From Sepiola atlantica (lineage: Eukaryota; Mollusca; Cephalopoda; Sepiida; Sepiolidae), in contig OY744525.1 in NCBI GenBank assembly GCA_963556195.1, positions 43,386,576-43,450,575 of the forward strand: 64,000 nt of DNA, given 5' to 3'. Under the pieces are notes generated by a model. It was not told the origin of the DNA and ran no database searches. It was given only the letters and a program-made list of their open reading frames with translations. Made by a program: the position numbers and the translations under genes. This document shows positions 1 to 10,920 of this stretch, piece after piece (the stretch's first letter is position 1; every line of letters begins with the position of its first letter).

Positions 1-328
1 GTGAGTTAATGAGAGTTCGTTTTCTTAAAGGAATATGTAAAGTAGTTAACCTTCTTGACGTTGCTCGCATATCCACGACTGAGTATACTATGAAGCTGTT
101 TTTCTCTTCTATAGTAAATAGAAAAGTGACCTTTTAATCTCAGTCAGTACGACAAATGGCTCAACTTTATATGTATAGAAGATATATGGTACACTAGAAA
201 ACAAAACAGTATTCAAATCTATGAGAAAAGATTACATTGAATCAGAATTAATCGAAGATATAATGTTGAATGTGATAAATGACACATGACATTCAAAAGT
301 TTATGAATAAAAAATGAAATGTCCTTAC
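1..328 (-). other. Protocadherin intron, 5' part
   Basis: This stretch follows the splice donor that ends the large protocadherin exon, so on the minus strand it is the start of its first coding intron. It is AT-rich, with no second coding exon resembling the cytoplasmic exons seen near 59-61 kb. No other feature is visible. Confidence 0.7.
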
Positions 329-331
329 CTG
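324..331 (-). other. Splice donor of the protocadherin exon
   Basis: On the minus strand the sequence reads CAG|GTAAG, with the exon ending at 329 and GT at 328-327. It follows codons for DAVYQ and leaves the frame in phase 0. This matches the phase of the acceptor of the 136-nt exon at 60986-61121 of the neighbouring gene. Confidence 0.85.
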
Positions 332-2689
332 ATAAACAGCATCTGTAACTTTCTGAAGTTTCATGGTTAAAGTTGAATTCTTTTTTCCTCTGTTAGGAGC
401 AGCTGCTCTCACAACAGGAGCATCAGACCAAGCAGCAGACAAATGTGGGTGAACAATTAAATGTCTTTGTTGGTTGAAATTTTTCTTAGAAAATCTCACT
501 GCAGTAGCATTGCGTGCAACTTTTTTGCGATCATCACATCGAAGACAACAGATTGAAAAACCTGCAGTAATGGGCACGGCTAGGGTGACGGCCACCAACA
601 CAATAACAATTAGTAAATACTGATGGATCCTGTCATTTACTTGTGGCTTGGTAGAATTTAAAACATATTCAGATGTTACATTGCTCACACTCACGCTTAA
701 AGATAAATTAGTGCTTGCCGACAATACAGGGATGCCACTATCTTTCACGGCAAACTGAAAGACATATAAGCCTGCATCTTGTGGTTTAATCTCACGATTG
801 AATGATAATAAACCAGTATAACGGTTCAATTTAAAAAGCTTAGCTTTGTTACCAGCAATTATGTCATATTTTAGAAATGCATTTTCCAAACTGTCTTTGT
901 CTGATGCTTTGAGAAGCGTGATGTTCTTTGAATGCTGTGGGTAATAGACAATGTCCATGCTATACGGATTCACACTGGGAAATGTAAAATATGGAGCATT
1001 ATCGTTTTCATCAATAACTTCAATCTCCACATTCACTGTATTGTTCAAAGATGGTACTCCATTATCTTCAACCAAAACCTTAAACTTGTAAACCTTTTGA
1101 AATTCATGATCCAATGACATAATTGTAGAGATTAAACCATTGTCAGAAATGCGGAATGGAAAAAACTGTTCTTTATTGCTAGTTATCAGGGAATATGTGA
1201 GTCTTCCTCCAGGACCCAAGTCAGTATCGGTGGCATTGATCCAGCCAACCTGTGATTTGGCCTTCTGGTTTTCTGCAATTGATAGTTTGATGGTCTGATC
1301 CCGAAACTGGGGTTTTACATCATTCACATCAGTCACTTGGACAGTGAATTTAGTTTCACTATGAAGAGGAGGAGATCCTTTGTCTTGGCAAGTGATGCTG
1401 ATATCATGATGGTCTTGGGTCTCTCGGTCAATTGGCTTTTTCACAATTATCTTGTATTTTTTAGTGTCCAGTTTTTGAAGCTGAAATTTCTCATGATTTA
1501 GATTGCAAGTGACATCTCCATTGCGTCCAGTATCTTCATCAATGACCTTCACATAAGCAATGAAACTGCCGACCTTGATGTCTTCTGAAATTGTGGCAGT
1601 TTGTCCTTCTGATGCTGACACAAAAATCACATCAATTTTTGGAGGGTTGTTTTGTCCATTTACAACATTCACTAGGACCATTGCAATAGAACTTAATGGA
1701 GGATTCCCACCATCAGTAATTTTAACATATAGTTCATGAAATAACTCCTGACCAAAAGAGAATTTCTTAAAGAGAAACACTTCTCCTGTTTCTTCATTCA
1801 GTTTAAAATGGGATTTTGCAATGTCTGATGTTTTGGAGCTAAATTGGTATCTGATTCGACCATATTCATCAGCATCTAAATCCGTTCCTGATAAAATGAC
1901 AATTGGTAATAGTTCACTTATTTCATTACTAACTGTTACATTATAGACATTCTGAGAAAAAACTGGAGGGTTATCGTTGACATCAGTCACAGAAATATGA
2001 ACATCTAAAACACTTTGCTTTGGTGGAGTTCCTTGATCTTTAGCAATTACATGAACTAAATAATTGCTTTGTCTTTCTCGGTCAAGATCTTCTTCTAATT
2101 TTATTCCGAGTTCCGAAGTTCCGTCGATTCTTTTAGAGACATCCAGACTGAAAGGTTCATTTTTATTCTTCATGAGTTGATAATCAATTCTAGAATTCAG
2201 TGGACCAACATCCCTATCAATTGCATTTGGGATTAATTTCTTCATTCCTTTCCTATCACCTTCCGAGAATTCAATGTTGATGAGTTTTTGAGGGAATTCC
2301 GGTTTATGGTCATTAACATCTTTGATGACGATTTTGATTTCGAAAATCTTCATGAAAGATTCTGCCTTCTTCACAGCCACATCTACCATTTCATAGCATC
2401 TTTTGTTAAATGTACAAAGGGATTCAGCATCCAGTTTCTTGGCAGTGTATAATTTCCCGCTCCTCTTAGAAACACGAAATAACGAAGAACGTCTGGTTGC
2501 TTTTCGTTGCAATAGATTAAAACTCATCATTTGTTGTTCATGAAGGGGAATATTGTTCATCAAGTTGGTATCAGCAGCAATGTCCCCAATAAATGTATCA
2601 GGTCCCTTGTTTTCCTCTATATAATATGTGAGATCTACACACACGCAACCAGAGAAGACAGCCAACAGCAGAATCACATGTATAAGCAT
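329..2689 (-). CDS. Protocadherin, ectodomain exon (5' part of the gene)
   Basis: A 787-codon first coding exon of a protocadherin, a single-pass membrane adhesion protein of the cadherin superfamily acting mainly at neuronal contacts. Residues 1-18 form a hydrophobic signal peptide. Six cadherin repeats follow, with calcium-binding linkers visible as DVNDHKPEF (about 124-132), DVNDNPPVF (236-244), a degenerate NGQNNPPKI (344-352), DVNDVKPQF (454-462) and DENDNAPYF (560-568). LDRE and DRET motifs lie in repeats 2 and 4. Repeat 3 lacks the usual DxNDN linker, so calcium binding there may be weaker. A transmembrane helix spans about 690-716 and is followed by a basic cytoplasmic segment. The ATG at 2687-2689 is chosen because it gives a clean signal peptide. 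The exon ends in phase 0 at a CAG|GTAAGG donor; the open frame beyond it (to 293) is intron. One long exon for the ectodomain is typical of clustered protocadherins. The tail exons lie outside the window. Confidence 0.95.
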
Positions 2690-2879
2690 CTCGAGTTATT
2701 GATGGAAAATGAATTTAAAAAAAGGCTTCTCACTCGCACTCTTCCTGCATCTGAAAGAAGAAAAAAAAGAAAAAAATCTCTCTTAGAATGATAGTAAAAA
2801 TACGATTAAAAAAAATGATAATAAAGAATTTTCCTTCAGTTATTATTTTACACATGTATTGTTTATCGACATACTAGTT
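2690..2879 (-). promoter_or_regulatory. Protocadherin 5' flank
   Basis: This is the sequence immediately upstream of the protocadherin start codon, presumably 5' UTR and promoter. It holds an A-rich run near 2758-2777 and no convincing TATA box. The nearest repeat begins about 190 bp upstream of the ATG, so any proximal promoter is short or includes repeat DNA. Confidence 0.35.
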
Positions 2880-3314
2880 TCTTTGTTGTTGTTTTTTTTA
2901 CTAACGGGTCACCACTTATCAAGGCCCGGAAGACACTCGAGGATAAGGGTTAAAGAGATCGTCAGTTGGACGATGATCGCTTCCACGAGAGGACCGGAAA
3001 CAATGTGTGGGATGGACAGAAGATTACTTAAGAGGAATTGATTATCCAAGAGGACTGTTCAACAAGTATTTGTTCACATTAGACTTGAAGACGACCATAC
3101 TGTACTCGGTTGGGAAGCAGACTCGTGGTATCTTGTTCCACAGATGGTATGCTCTATGAAAAAAAACTTTGTTTATGGAAGTTTCGTTTAGTTTTTGATA
3201 AAGAGAGAGAGCGAGAGAGGGAGAGAGAGAGGGAGAGAGAGAGAGAGTGAGTTGTTTTTTATAACTATTATTTAGATCTGTTAATGTAAACAATGCAGAT
3301 CCTAAATAAATAAT
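2880..3314 (-). pseudogene. LINE 3' end fragment (family with FKSNVNKYL C-terminus)
   Basis: The minus-strand frame 3293-3042 reads HRAYHLWNKIPRVCF followed by FKSNVNKYLL and a stop. This is the conserved extreme C-terminus of a non-LTR reverse transcriptase protein (pattern LWNxLP...FKxxVNxYL). The 3' UTR runs to about 2885 and ends in a T-run on the plus strand, that is, poly(A) on the element strand. Related 3' ends occur at about 5120-5390 and 61925-62880. The upstream part of this frame is made of (GA)n and tandem-repeat sequence, so only the tail of the element is present. Confidence 0.75.
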
Positions 3315-3338
3315 AATGGAAGTTTCGTTTCGTTTTTG

Positions 3339-3392
<54 letters not shown>

Positions 3393-3968
3393 GTTTTTTA
3401 TAACTATTATTTAGATCTGTTAATGTAAAAAATGCAGATCCTAAATAATGTGAAAAAAAGAGGTGACGATACTCACGTGAAGAAAATCAGAGGACCGGAA
3501 GGTAAAACCCGATGCCTTCCATCTATTTATACTAATAGGGAAGGCATTCAGTGGTTATAAAGTCTTCCTCTAATACCGGAGAGGTTATTAACATTTTGGA
3601 CTTGCTTCTGTGTTAACCAGTTATCAGTTAATCGTTTGATTTGTTACCAAGCTTACAGCTACCCCCTTCCCCATCTTTAGTTATTTGTTAACTGACTCCC
3701 CGATTTCGGTGGGAAGTCGCGAATCGGCAGTGTTTCGCAAGACAACAGCACTTCTACTATTCTTACACTTCAACCAGTCGAAAGATTTTTTCGACAATAA
3801 ATAATAATGGAAGTTTCGTTTCGTTTTTGGTAGAGAGAGAGAGAGAGAGAAAGAGAGAGGGAGAGAGAGAGAGAGAGAGTTGTTTTTTATAACTATTATT
3901 TAGATCTGTTAATGTAAACAATACAGATCCTAAATAAATAATAATGGAAGTTTCGTTTCGTTTTTGGT

Positions 3969-4001
<33 letters not shown>

Positions 4002-4109
4002 GGGAGAGAGAGAGAGAGTTGTTTTTTATAACTATTATTTAGATCTGTTAATGTAAAAAATGCAGATCCTAAATAAATAATAATGGAAGTTTCGTTTCGT
4101 TTTTGGTAA

Positions 4110-4176
<67 letters not shown>

Positions 4177-4232
4177 TTTTTTTTATAACTATTATTTAGA
4201 TCTGCTAATGTAAAAAATTCACATCATAAATA
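3175..4232. repeat. Composite tandem repeat: LINE piece plus (GA)n, about 140-bp units
   Basis: About five units start with ATGGAAGTTTCGTTT at about 3175, 3315, 3807, 3944 and 4083. Each runs through a (GA)n tract of variable length (about 3200, 3338, 3832, 3969, 4110) and then a conserved segment around AACTATTATTTAGATCTG. The first unit continues directly out of the LINE coding fragment, so a LINE segment with an internal microsatellite appears to have been amplified. The array is interrupted by the solo LTR at 3449-3796. Confidence 0.85.
3449..3796 (-). mobile_element. Solo LTR inside the tandem array
   Basis: A 348-bp insert splits one tandem unit. It begins TGTGAAAA and ends TTCGACA on the plus strand, giving TG...CA ends. 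The tetranucleotide ATAA lies on both sides, consistent with a 4-bp target duplication. On the minus strand there is a TATA-like AGTATAAATAG, which suggests that orientation. No internal retroelement sequence remains. The LTR family is not recognised. Confidence 0.55.
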
Positions 4233-5119
4233 ATCATGTTCCAGCATTATTTATGACTTAATATGTTTTCCTTTCTTTCATAATATTTTATGAATAGCAT
4301 CTGTTTGCATGTTATCTATAACATTTTATTTTATCAAAAGCATCTCTTTGCTCTGAGTTTCCGTGACTTCAATGTTCGAGTAGGTTTCGGAAGCGCCTGA
4401 GAGGTGACGAAACTATTAACCAATCAGGTTGCAGCAGGCATTAGACAATCAGGTTCCAAGCAAGCAGACGATAACTTTTTGACAAAATTAATTTCTACGA
4501 TCTGCAGCGCGTTAAGAAAAAAAAAGAAGGAATTTTTATGATCTGTGTCAGCATGTTGAATCTCCCGAAGGACTCATTGAGTTCTGTCAGCAACGGTCAT
4601 TTCTGGCGAAAGACTAACCCTAAACCCTAACCCAAAATCCTAACCCAGAAAATGTTTAAAAGAAAAAACATTGAAAAAACGAAAATAAAAAAAAACAATC
4701 AAGAAATTGGTTAAAAACAGTGGTTCTGTTGTTTGTTTTATAAAAAAATATCATCTTTTGAAACTTTTCGGTGCACAAAAAAAAACATTTTATTTAAAAA
4801 CATTTGCTTAACAATGGTTCCTTTGACAAAAACAAAACATTAAATTAATAACAGTTGTTTAGAAATGGTTTGTTCGTTCTTTATTTTTATATATATATTT
4901 CACTTTGATTTTCTTCGTCATAATTATCGTCTGCCAGTCTTCAATTTATCGTTTAGCAGTTTTCGCTTCCGAGACTTGCCCGAACGTTGACGATGTGAAG
5001 TCACGGAAATGTGGTGTGTTCTGTATAAGAGTATCCTCTTTGCACCTTACCTACATTTTTTTCTTTTTCACTGCTAATAACAGTATTTTTACTTACTTTC
5101 TCTTTAAAAAATGTTTTTT
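4233..5119. other. AT-rich intergenic stretch with a short telomere-like run
   Basis: There is no gene here. A short imperfect run of CCCTAA-type repeats lies at about 4615-4650 (AACCCTAAACCCTAACCC). It is too short to be a telomere remnant with confidence. Poly(A) and T tracts make up much of the rest. Confidence 0.5.
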
Positions 5120-5390
5120 TTATTTATCAAGGCTAAAATCTACTCGAGAAAGAATTAATGAGATGGGTTGATTGCCAGTTGAATGATGAAGAATATTATA
5201 AGCGGATTCAAAATGATGAATGGATTGAATAAAATTTGATGACTTATAAGAACGGTTTATGGCAAGTATTTGTAGACATTGGATTTGAAGACAAAGCAAT
5301 CCCATAGTAACCTGTTCCAAAGATGGAAAGAAACTTTGTTCATGGGAATTCCATTTAATGTTAGGCAAGCAGAGGCAAAAAGGAAATTTC
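5120..5390 (-). pseudogene. LINE 3' end fragment
   Basis: The minus strand reads FHLWNRLLWDCF and then FKSNVYKYL, the same C-terminal motif as at 3042-3293, followed by a related 3' UTR containing a TTGATAAA-like end near 5122. It is degenerate, with the frame broken before and after the motif. It belongs to the same LINE family as the copies at 2.9 and 62 kb. Confidence 0.65.
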
Positions 5391-7855
5391 TTTTTTCGGA
5401 TTTAACTAATTATTGGACATATTCTTCTCTGATGAAAGTCCATAAAAGATATTTCTTAGAAGTTTATAAAAACGTTTTTTTTTTTAAATATTGTCGTTAT
5501 TTAATGTAATTTTAAAATGTACATGAACAGACATTAAACCGAATATGATGATGAATCTATAAACAATGTGGATAAGAAATAAAGAATTCCTAATAAGATC
5601 TGACATTTCCTTCACCTGATAAACCTGTGTTAACGAAACCAATTATGATACTTACTGAAATATAATCAAAATTTGCCCCTTAAAACTTATCCTTTACCAA
5701 TAAACTGAAAGCCAGAAATGGAATCAAATAAAAAAAAAACACTAATCAATCAAGATAAAAGTATATGCAAGAAAAAAATTGATAATGTTCATGAGAAATA
5801 AATATTAATTGACTTTTAAGAATATATTAGACTAGGTCACAATCAATACCACAATTTTATTTCATTCGAAAATTCATAAACTGTCATATATCTGTTAAGA
5901 AATTCTTCTTACATGACTAAAAAAAATAAGTCTCTTATTTTAATGAATAATATAGTAGTAAATCGACCTATTATTTTACCATCTAATTTACATGCGTGCT
6001 TACGGTGTGTATGAAAAAATTAGTTGGAAAGAGAGAGTCAGCTTTTCTCTAAATGCCTATGGACACATTCAGAAGTATTAGAGAGTGGTTAAATTAACAT
6101 AGAGTGAGAGTGGCGAGAGGAATAGATAGATAAGCGAAAGATGGTTGACGTGTTCATTTAATTATAAATTATGCCTAATTAGAACAATTAAAACAGAAAT
6201 GTTTTCAAACATAACTCAACCTCAGAATTAAGGGATATTTTAGCATTTATTTTGTTATTAAAATATATAGCAAAACAGTCTTAGGAAAACAAACGTTGAT
6301 TATCCCACATTTAGTATAATAATACATTAACATGCTACACAACCTACATTTTCAATAACCAGAAATATTTAAAGATTAAATTTTATTCTTTCAGTCACTG
6401 AAATATTTTTTATTTCTATTATTTCAGTACAATTTCATGTGAATTCTCTTTGCTACGTGATGTTTAATAATATAACGTTTCACGCTAGACCTAAATAATA
6501 GGAGACGTTTGGTACAGGAACTTGAATAAGATATCGAAATAGTTATAGCAGCCACAGTCATCTTGGTACAAAATAAAATCAATGATGGTAAAGTGTGAAG
6601 AGTTAGGCCATTTAGAACAAAAAATTGTTTAACTGCCAACTTTATGAAATCACCGATTCTTTTATCAATTTATATTGTATTTATTTTTTAATAAAAACGA
6701 TTTCTCATTGTTAAATAACTGTGACCACGTTAGAACTTTCAACTCTTGAATTTCATACAAAAAATCTGGAGATTTCACAAAAAAATCCAGAGATTTGGGA
6801 ATAATGCTAGAAAAGCTAAGATAAGTAAAAAAAACAAAAAACTTTATTCAATTTTTTGATAAATTTCATATACTATTAAAATTAATGGTATTATTATTTT
6901 CTCACTGTGCATATTTGTCATCTGTAAATGAGAGCTTTAGATGGTGGGAGGAAGGGCGGATAATATAAATAAAAAAGGAATGATAAAAAAAGTAGTGGGA
7001 GGAGGCGAATGATTTAAAAAGAGAAGGAGGAAAAAGTAGACTGAGAGAGGGTAAAGGGAAAGCAGAGAGAGGTATAAGAGAGAGAGAGAAAGAAGAGAGA
7101 GAGGGGTAATCGGGAAAGAGTATATTATGATACCACAAGAGTTTTATAAATATTTGGAAATTCCAAATATCTCCTTATTTTTCCAAAGATCATATGTCTT
7201 TTATAAGACTCAGTTGGAAATATTGTTATGTCATTCTACCATTATTTTGTAATTGAGACGATTCCATTTTGTAATTTTCCTTTGTTATTCTAACTTGGAA
7301 TCGTCCATTACCTCTTCTAAAATTAAAATTTCATTTTAAAAGACATAATAGACGATTCCAAAATCATGCAAGAAGCCGAATCTTATAAAAAAAAGCCAAG
7401 CGATCTAGATAAAATATACCTGAAAATTCCAAAAGGTTTTCCTAAATATTTAATAATCTATATAACAAATACTGACCCAACATGTTACCGGTGATCTAGT
7501 TATTTATTAAAAATATAAATTCTTATTTGCATTATTGCACTTTTGGCTCTTTGGAGTGGGGTGGTATGGGATATCAGATTCCTTAAATCTTAGCTCCATC
7601 GATAAAATGCTTTACAGTGTCATCTAAGGTGATTGATGATCGACTCTCAGTTTTACTTTTGTGGACAGTACGAAACATTTTTTCCTCTTTTGTATTATTT
7701 CAGTAATTTTAAAATCATGCAAAATGGACATTGAATCGTGAGATCTTAAGATTAAAATAGAAATTGTTTGAGTTAGTAGATCTGACCCCTGGATATAGCA
7801 AATAAAAGCCAAACTAATCAAAACTAATTATCAATTATAATTAAAAGTGTTAGGG
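5391..7855. other. Intergenic DNA without recognised features
   Basis: AT-rich sequence. A purine-rich block (GA-type, about 7010-7110) gives an artificial serine- and leucine-rich reading frame on the other strand. No coding sequence, RNA gene or clear transposon end was recognised. Confidence 0.5.
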
Positions 7856-8260
7856 TGCTTACAAGGAGTGGATAGAGTAAATTCAGGGAACTTTTGTCAT
7901 TACTAACTAGCAGTGTGATGATGTATGGGAGTGAAACGTGGCTAATGAGGGTTGAGGACATGCGTTGCATGGAGATAAATGGTATGCAAATGATACGATG
8001 GATGTGTAATGTGAGTCTTAAAAACAGGCTTAGATCTGATGACCTCAGAGGAAGAAAAATCTGGACAGTATAGGGAAATGTGTACAGAACAGAACAGGAG
8101 ACTTCGATGATGTAGGAATGGATGAGAATTCTTGGGACAGTAAATGTAGAACAATTGAGATAGCAGGGTCAGTTTATCAAGGAAAGACAAGGAAAACAGG
8201 GTAGGAAGTGATAAGGGTGAACTTTAGAGAAAGAGGGATAACTAAAGACCTGTCCAGAGA
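7856..8260 (+). pseudogene. LINE reverse transcriptase C-terminal fragment
   Basis: The plus strand encodes SSVMMYGSETWLMRVEDM followed by MQMIRWMCNVSLKNR and LRSDDLRGR. This is the well-known segment after the reverse transcriptase domain of many LINEs (MLYGSETW...RRLE...RWMC). Several stops follow near 8070-8220, so it is dead. A related piece in the opposite orientation lies at 10140-10510. The solo LTR at 8269 abuts its 3' side. Confidence 0.75.
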
Positions 8261-8268
8261 TAGGTTAG

Positions 8269-8483
8269 TGTTGTGAAGTAGTCCAACAGTAAAAAGAAGT
8301 CAAGTCGAGGTTGGGTTAAGATAACAAGTGTATTAACATAAAAGGTACAAAGGTAAGGAAACTGACTGGCACTCGGCTAGACAGTTACAATACTGTCCTT
8401 TTTCTCCCTGGTGATTGTCTACTCGCACTATTTATAGTGAGAACCGGTGTAGTTTCTCTTCTGTTAGAACGGCCGGTGTAACA
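8269..8483 (+). mobile_element. Solo LTR with 5-bp target duplication GTTAG
   Basis: A 215-bp sequence starts TGTTGTGAAG and ends GGCCGGTGTAACA, giving TG...CA ends. It is flanked by GTTAG at 8264-8268 and 8484-8488. It holds a TATA-like CTATTTATAG. A second copy of the same LTR, in the opposite orientation with its own target duplication, is at 61591-61798. Five-base duplications fit Ty3/gypsy or related LTR retrotransposons; the exact clade cannot be told without internal sequence. Confidence 0.85.
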
Positions 8484-8488
8484 GTTAG

Positions 8489-9344
8489 TTTAGAAAATCA
8501 ATTTCTACAAACCGTCTAACGTATGCCAGCATGTAAACCTAACGTTAAACCGAATATGATGATGATAATGATGATGAATTAATAAAACAAAGCTCGAAAA
8601 CTGTGAAAGATCAAGAGGAAGTATTTACTACTCACAATGGGTTTTTGATTGGTGCAATTACCGCCTTTAGTAAAATGAACAATAGTTATCACAAACATCA
8701 GAGTCTAAAATCACAATTCTAACCAATGTCATATTCACCACCATTTAATAATTCCTAATTGATTTAAATAGACTCCTTATAAATAATGTTTGACCCCTAA
8801 AAAGTATTATCAAAGTTTGTAGATTTATAATAAGGAATCTGAGACAATCTAACCATAATCTCCCATAATTATTTTGCAACTCCTAATTTAAGTTAGTCAG
8901 TTGATCCAAATATTGGCTGCCAAAATGAATCACTTTGTTAAAATTTGTCATTAACTTTTCTTTTAACCTGAAAATTACTTTATGCAAATTAGCAGAAAAC
9001 AACAAATTTAAATTTTCATACTAAATCATCAAGCAGCAAAAAGTTATAAAGCATGAAGGAATTTAATTACTGATTAATTGAATTTTTATAATAAAAAATA
9101 AATAAAACAAGACTATTAACAAAATGCAATTTTGTTTGAGGATTTAAATAATTACAAATAAAACTAATTAGAAGTTAAATGATGAAAATCTATTGATTTA
9201 AACAATACAGTTGTAGCCGATGGCTATTATTCTTAAATTATGGGAAAAAAATCTCTTGTTATTTATCATAAGAATGGGATAAAAAGTTATGTACGATTCA
9301 TTTATAATTTGATTCTCCTGTTTTATTATATATATGCAATAGTT

Positions 9345-9420
<76 letters not shown>

Positions 9421-10139
9421 ATATTAATTAAAGCAATTCAATGAAAAATTTTAAAATTCAAAGTGATAATTTCCATTTCATTATTTTGAAATTCAAATGA
9501 ACATTTCAAGAACAATAACAAAAATGTCATTTGATTTCATTCCTTTCCAGCGAAGATATAAAAAAGGGGGAACAAAAATGTACTTGCTTATCCACTTATT
9601 TTTATAAACACTAATTTGGTTAATGTAAAAAAAACAAAAAAAAACTGTGTGATTTAAGTAGATGCATAGACTTGTTCAATTTGAAGTTTAAATAAGTTTA
9701 TTTTACATATTTTTTCATCCGAGTTTGTCCATTTCTTTAAAAAAATGTCATTTAAATATATATTTTTTTGTGAAATTATTGCTTAGCAACATCCAACCAC
9801 AAAGCTGGTTACACCAAATTTTTTGCTTACATATTTCATGGAATTTTTTTTCAACCTCTAGTGTATGATTTTGTGTATTTTTGCTAGATCAGAATGAGCT
9901 AAATGTTATTCTGTGTTCAAACAGTTCGAAATAACTATGACATAATAGAAAAGTAAACCTTGTTTTGTAGTCAATATTAATTAACCGTATAAAAAAGCAG
10001 ATTACCAAAGTTGAAGAAAGATACACGGGTCATTGTTTTCGCCATATTCGGTTTCATTTCTGTTTAACTGCTGGAATGTGTCAGACAGCTTTTAGAAATT
10101 GACTTCCAAAATAACATATCTCTGTCCAGGTTTTTATTT
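8489..10139. other. AT-rich intergenic DNA with an (ATC)n(AGC)n microsatellite
   Basis: A compound trinucleotide tract at about 9347-9422 runs (ATC)n, then about 13 CAG units, then AGT units. It produces an artificial poly-serine frame. The rest is AT-rich and shows no recognised element. Confidence 0.6.
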
Positions 10140-10510
10140 ATTTCTCTTTCTCTCAAATCCATCCTTATTACTTCCGCTCATCTTTTCCTTCCAACTGACC
10201 CTGCTACCTCAAGTGTGCTACATCTATATACACAAACATTATCGTACATTTTTTCAATAGGACCAAACCAATGCAGTCTCCTGTTCTGCACACATTTCCC
10301 TATGCTGTCCAGATTTAATCTTCCTCTGAGGTCATCAGCTCCCTTTAAGACTCACATTACACATTCATCGTATTATTCTCATATCATTTCTCTCCATGCA
10401 ACACATATTTTGAACCTTCACTTGCAAGGTTTCACTTCTATACATCATCAAACTGTATGCATGCCTGATAGATTCTTCCCTTGTTCAACAGTGGTAAGAC
10501 TCTTCTGGTT
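10140..10510 (-). pseudogene. LINE fragment, same family as 7856-8260
   Basis: On the minus strand GADDLRGRLNLDSIGKC and the downstream HWFGPIEKM match the post-reverse-transcriptase region of the LINE at 7.9 kb. Frames are broken by stops. The plus-strand reading frame here is a shadow. It ends next to the U2-headed SINE. Confidence 0.6.
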
Positions 10511-10529
10511 AGTAATGGCAGGATAAAGT

Positions 10530-10920
10530 TCTTTCTTGGCCTTTTGGCTAGGATAAAAGTGTACTATCTGTTCCGATGGATACTACACCCCATAAACTGG
10601 TATTGTCTTGGCCTTCGGGGCTTGATTTACGCCGGTCTATGGGTCGGTCCTGTGCAGTTCTAGGAGGTCTACCCTCCCAGGCTTTGCTTCCCCTCTTTGG
10701 GGACGAGTAAGTGTATTGCTTACTGCCTGAGGCGCCCCTACCGGGGAATGCCGACGGGGCTGCCCAGGCAATTTTTAATGGCCAGAGTGCTCACTTTCTC
10801 GGGTGCTGGCTTTTCAAACCCCACTCTCCCGACCCGACCTTGGGTCACATCTTACTTGTGGGAGTAAGATAAAAGTGGGCTTGTGCCTAACCTCCTGGAG
10901 AGGAGGTAAATAAATACTCC
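10530..10920 (+). mobile_element. SINE with U2 snRNA-derived head (copy 1)
   Basis: The element starts with a stretch matching the 5' end of U2 snRNA (GGCCTTTTGGCTAGGAT, then ATCTGTTC). A GC-rich body of about 300 bp follows and it ends in a TAAATAAATA tail. The body is shared with copies at 37733, 44467 and 47491. It carries no protein. SINEs with snRNA-derived heads are known from crocodilians (SINEU); a cephalopod counterpart is inferred here from sequence memory of U2. No clear target duplication was found for this copy. Confidence 0.8.

Noticed and set aside
293..328. Extension of the protocadherin frame to a stop at 293
   Set aside because: The last residues lie beyond a consensus splice donor (CAG|GTAAGG) and are read-through into the intron.
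4615..4650. Interstitial telomere sequence
   Set aside because: Only about three imperfect CCCTAA units; could be chance. Noted but not called.
7020..7138. Serine/proline/leucine-rich frame on the minus strand
   Set aside because: Low-complexity purine tract on the opposite strand; no homology seen.
9240..9431. Frame ending in poly-isoleucine and poly-serine
   Set aside because: Translation of (ATC)n and (AGC)n microsatellites after an AT-rich stretch; no gene.
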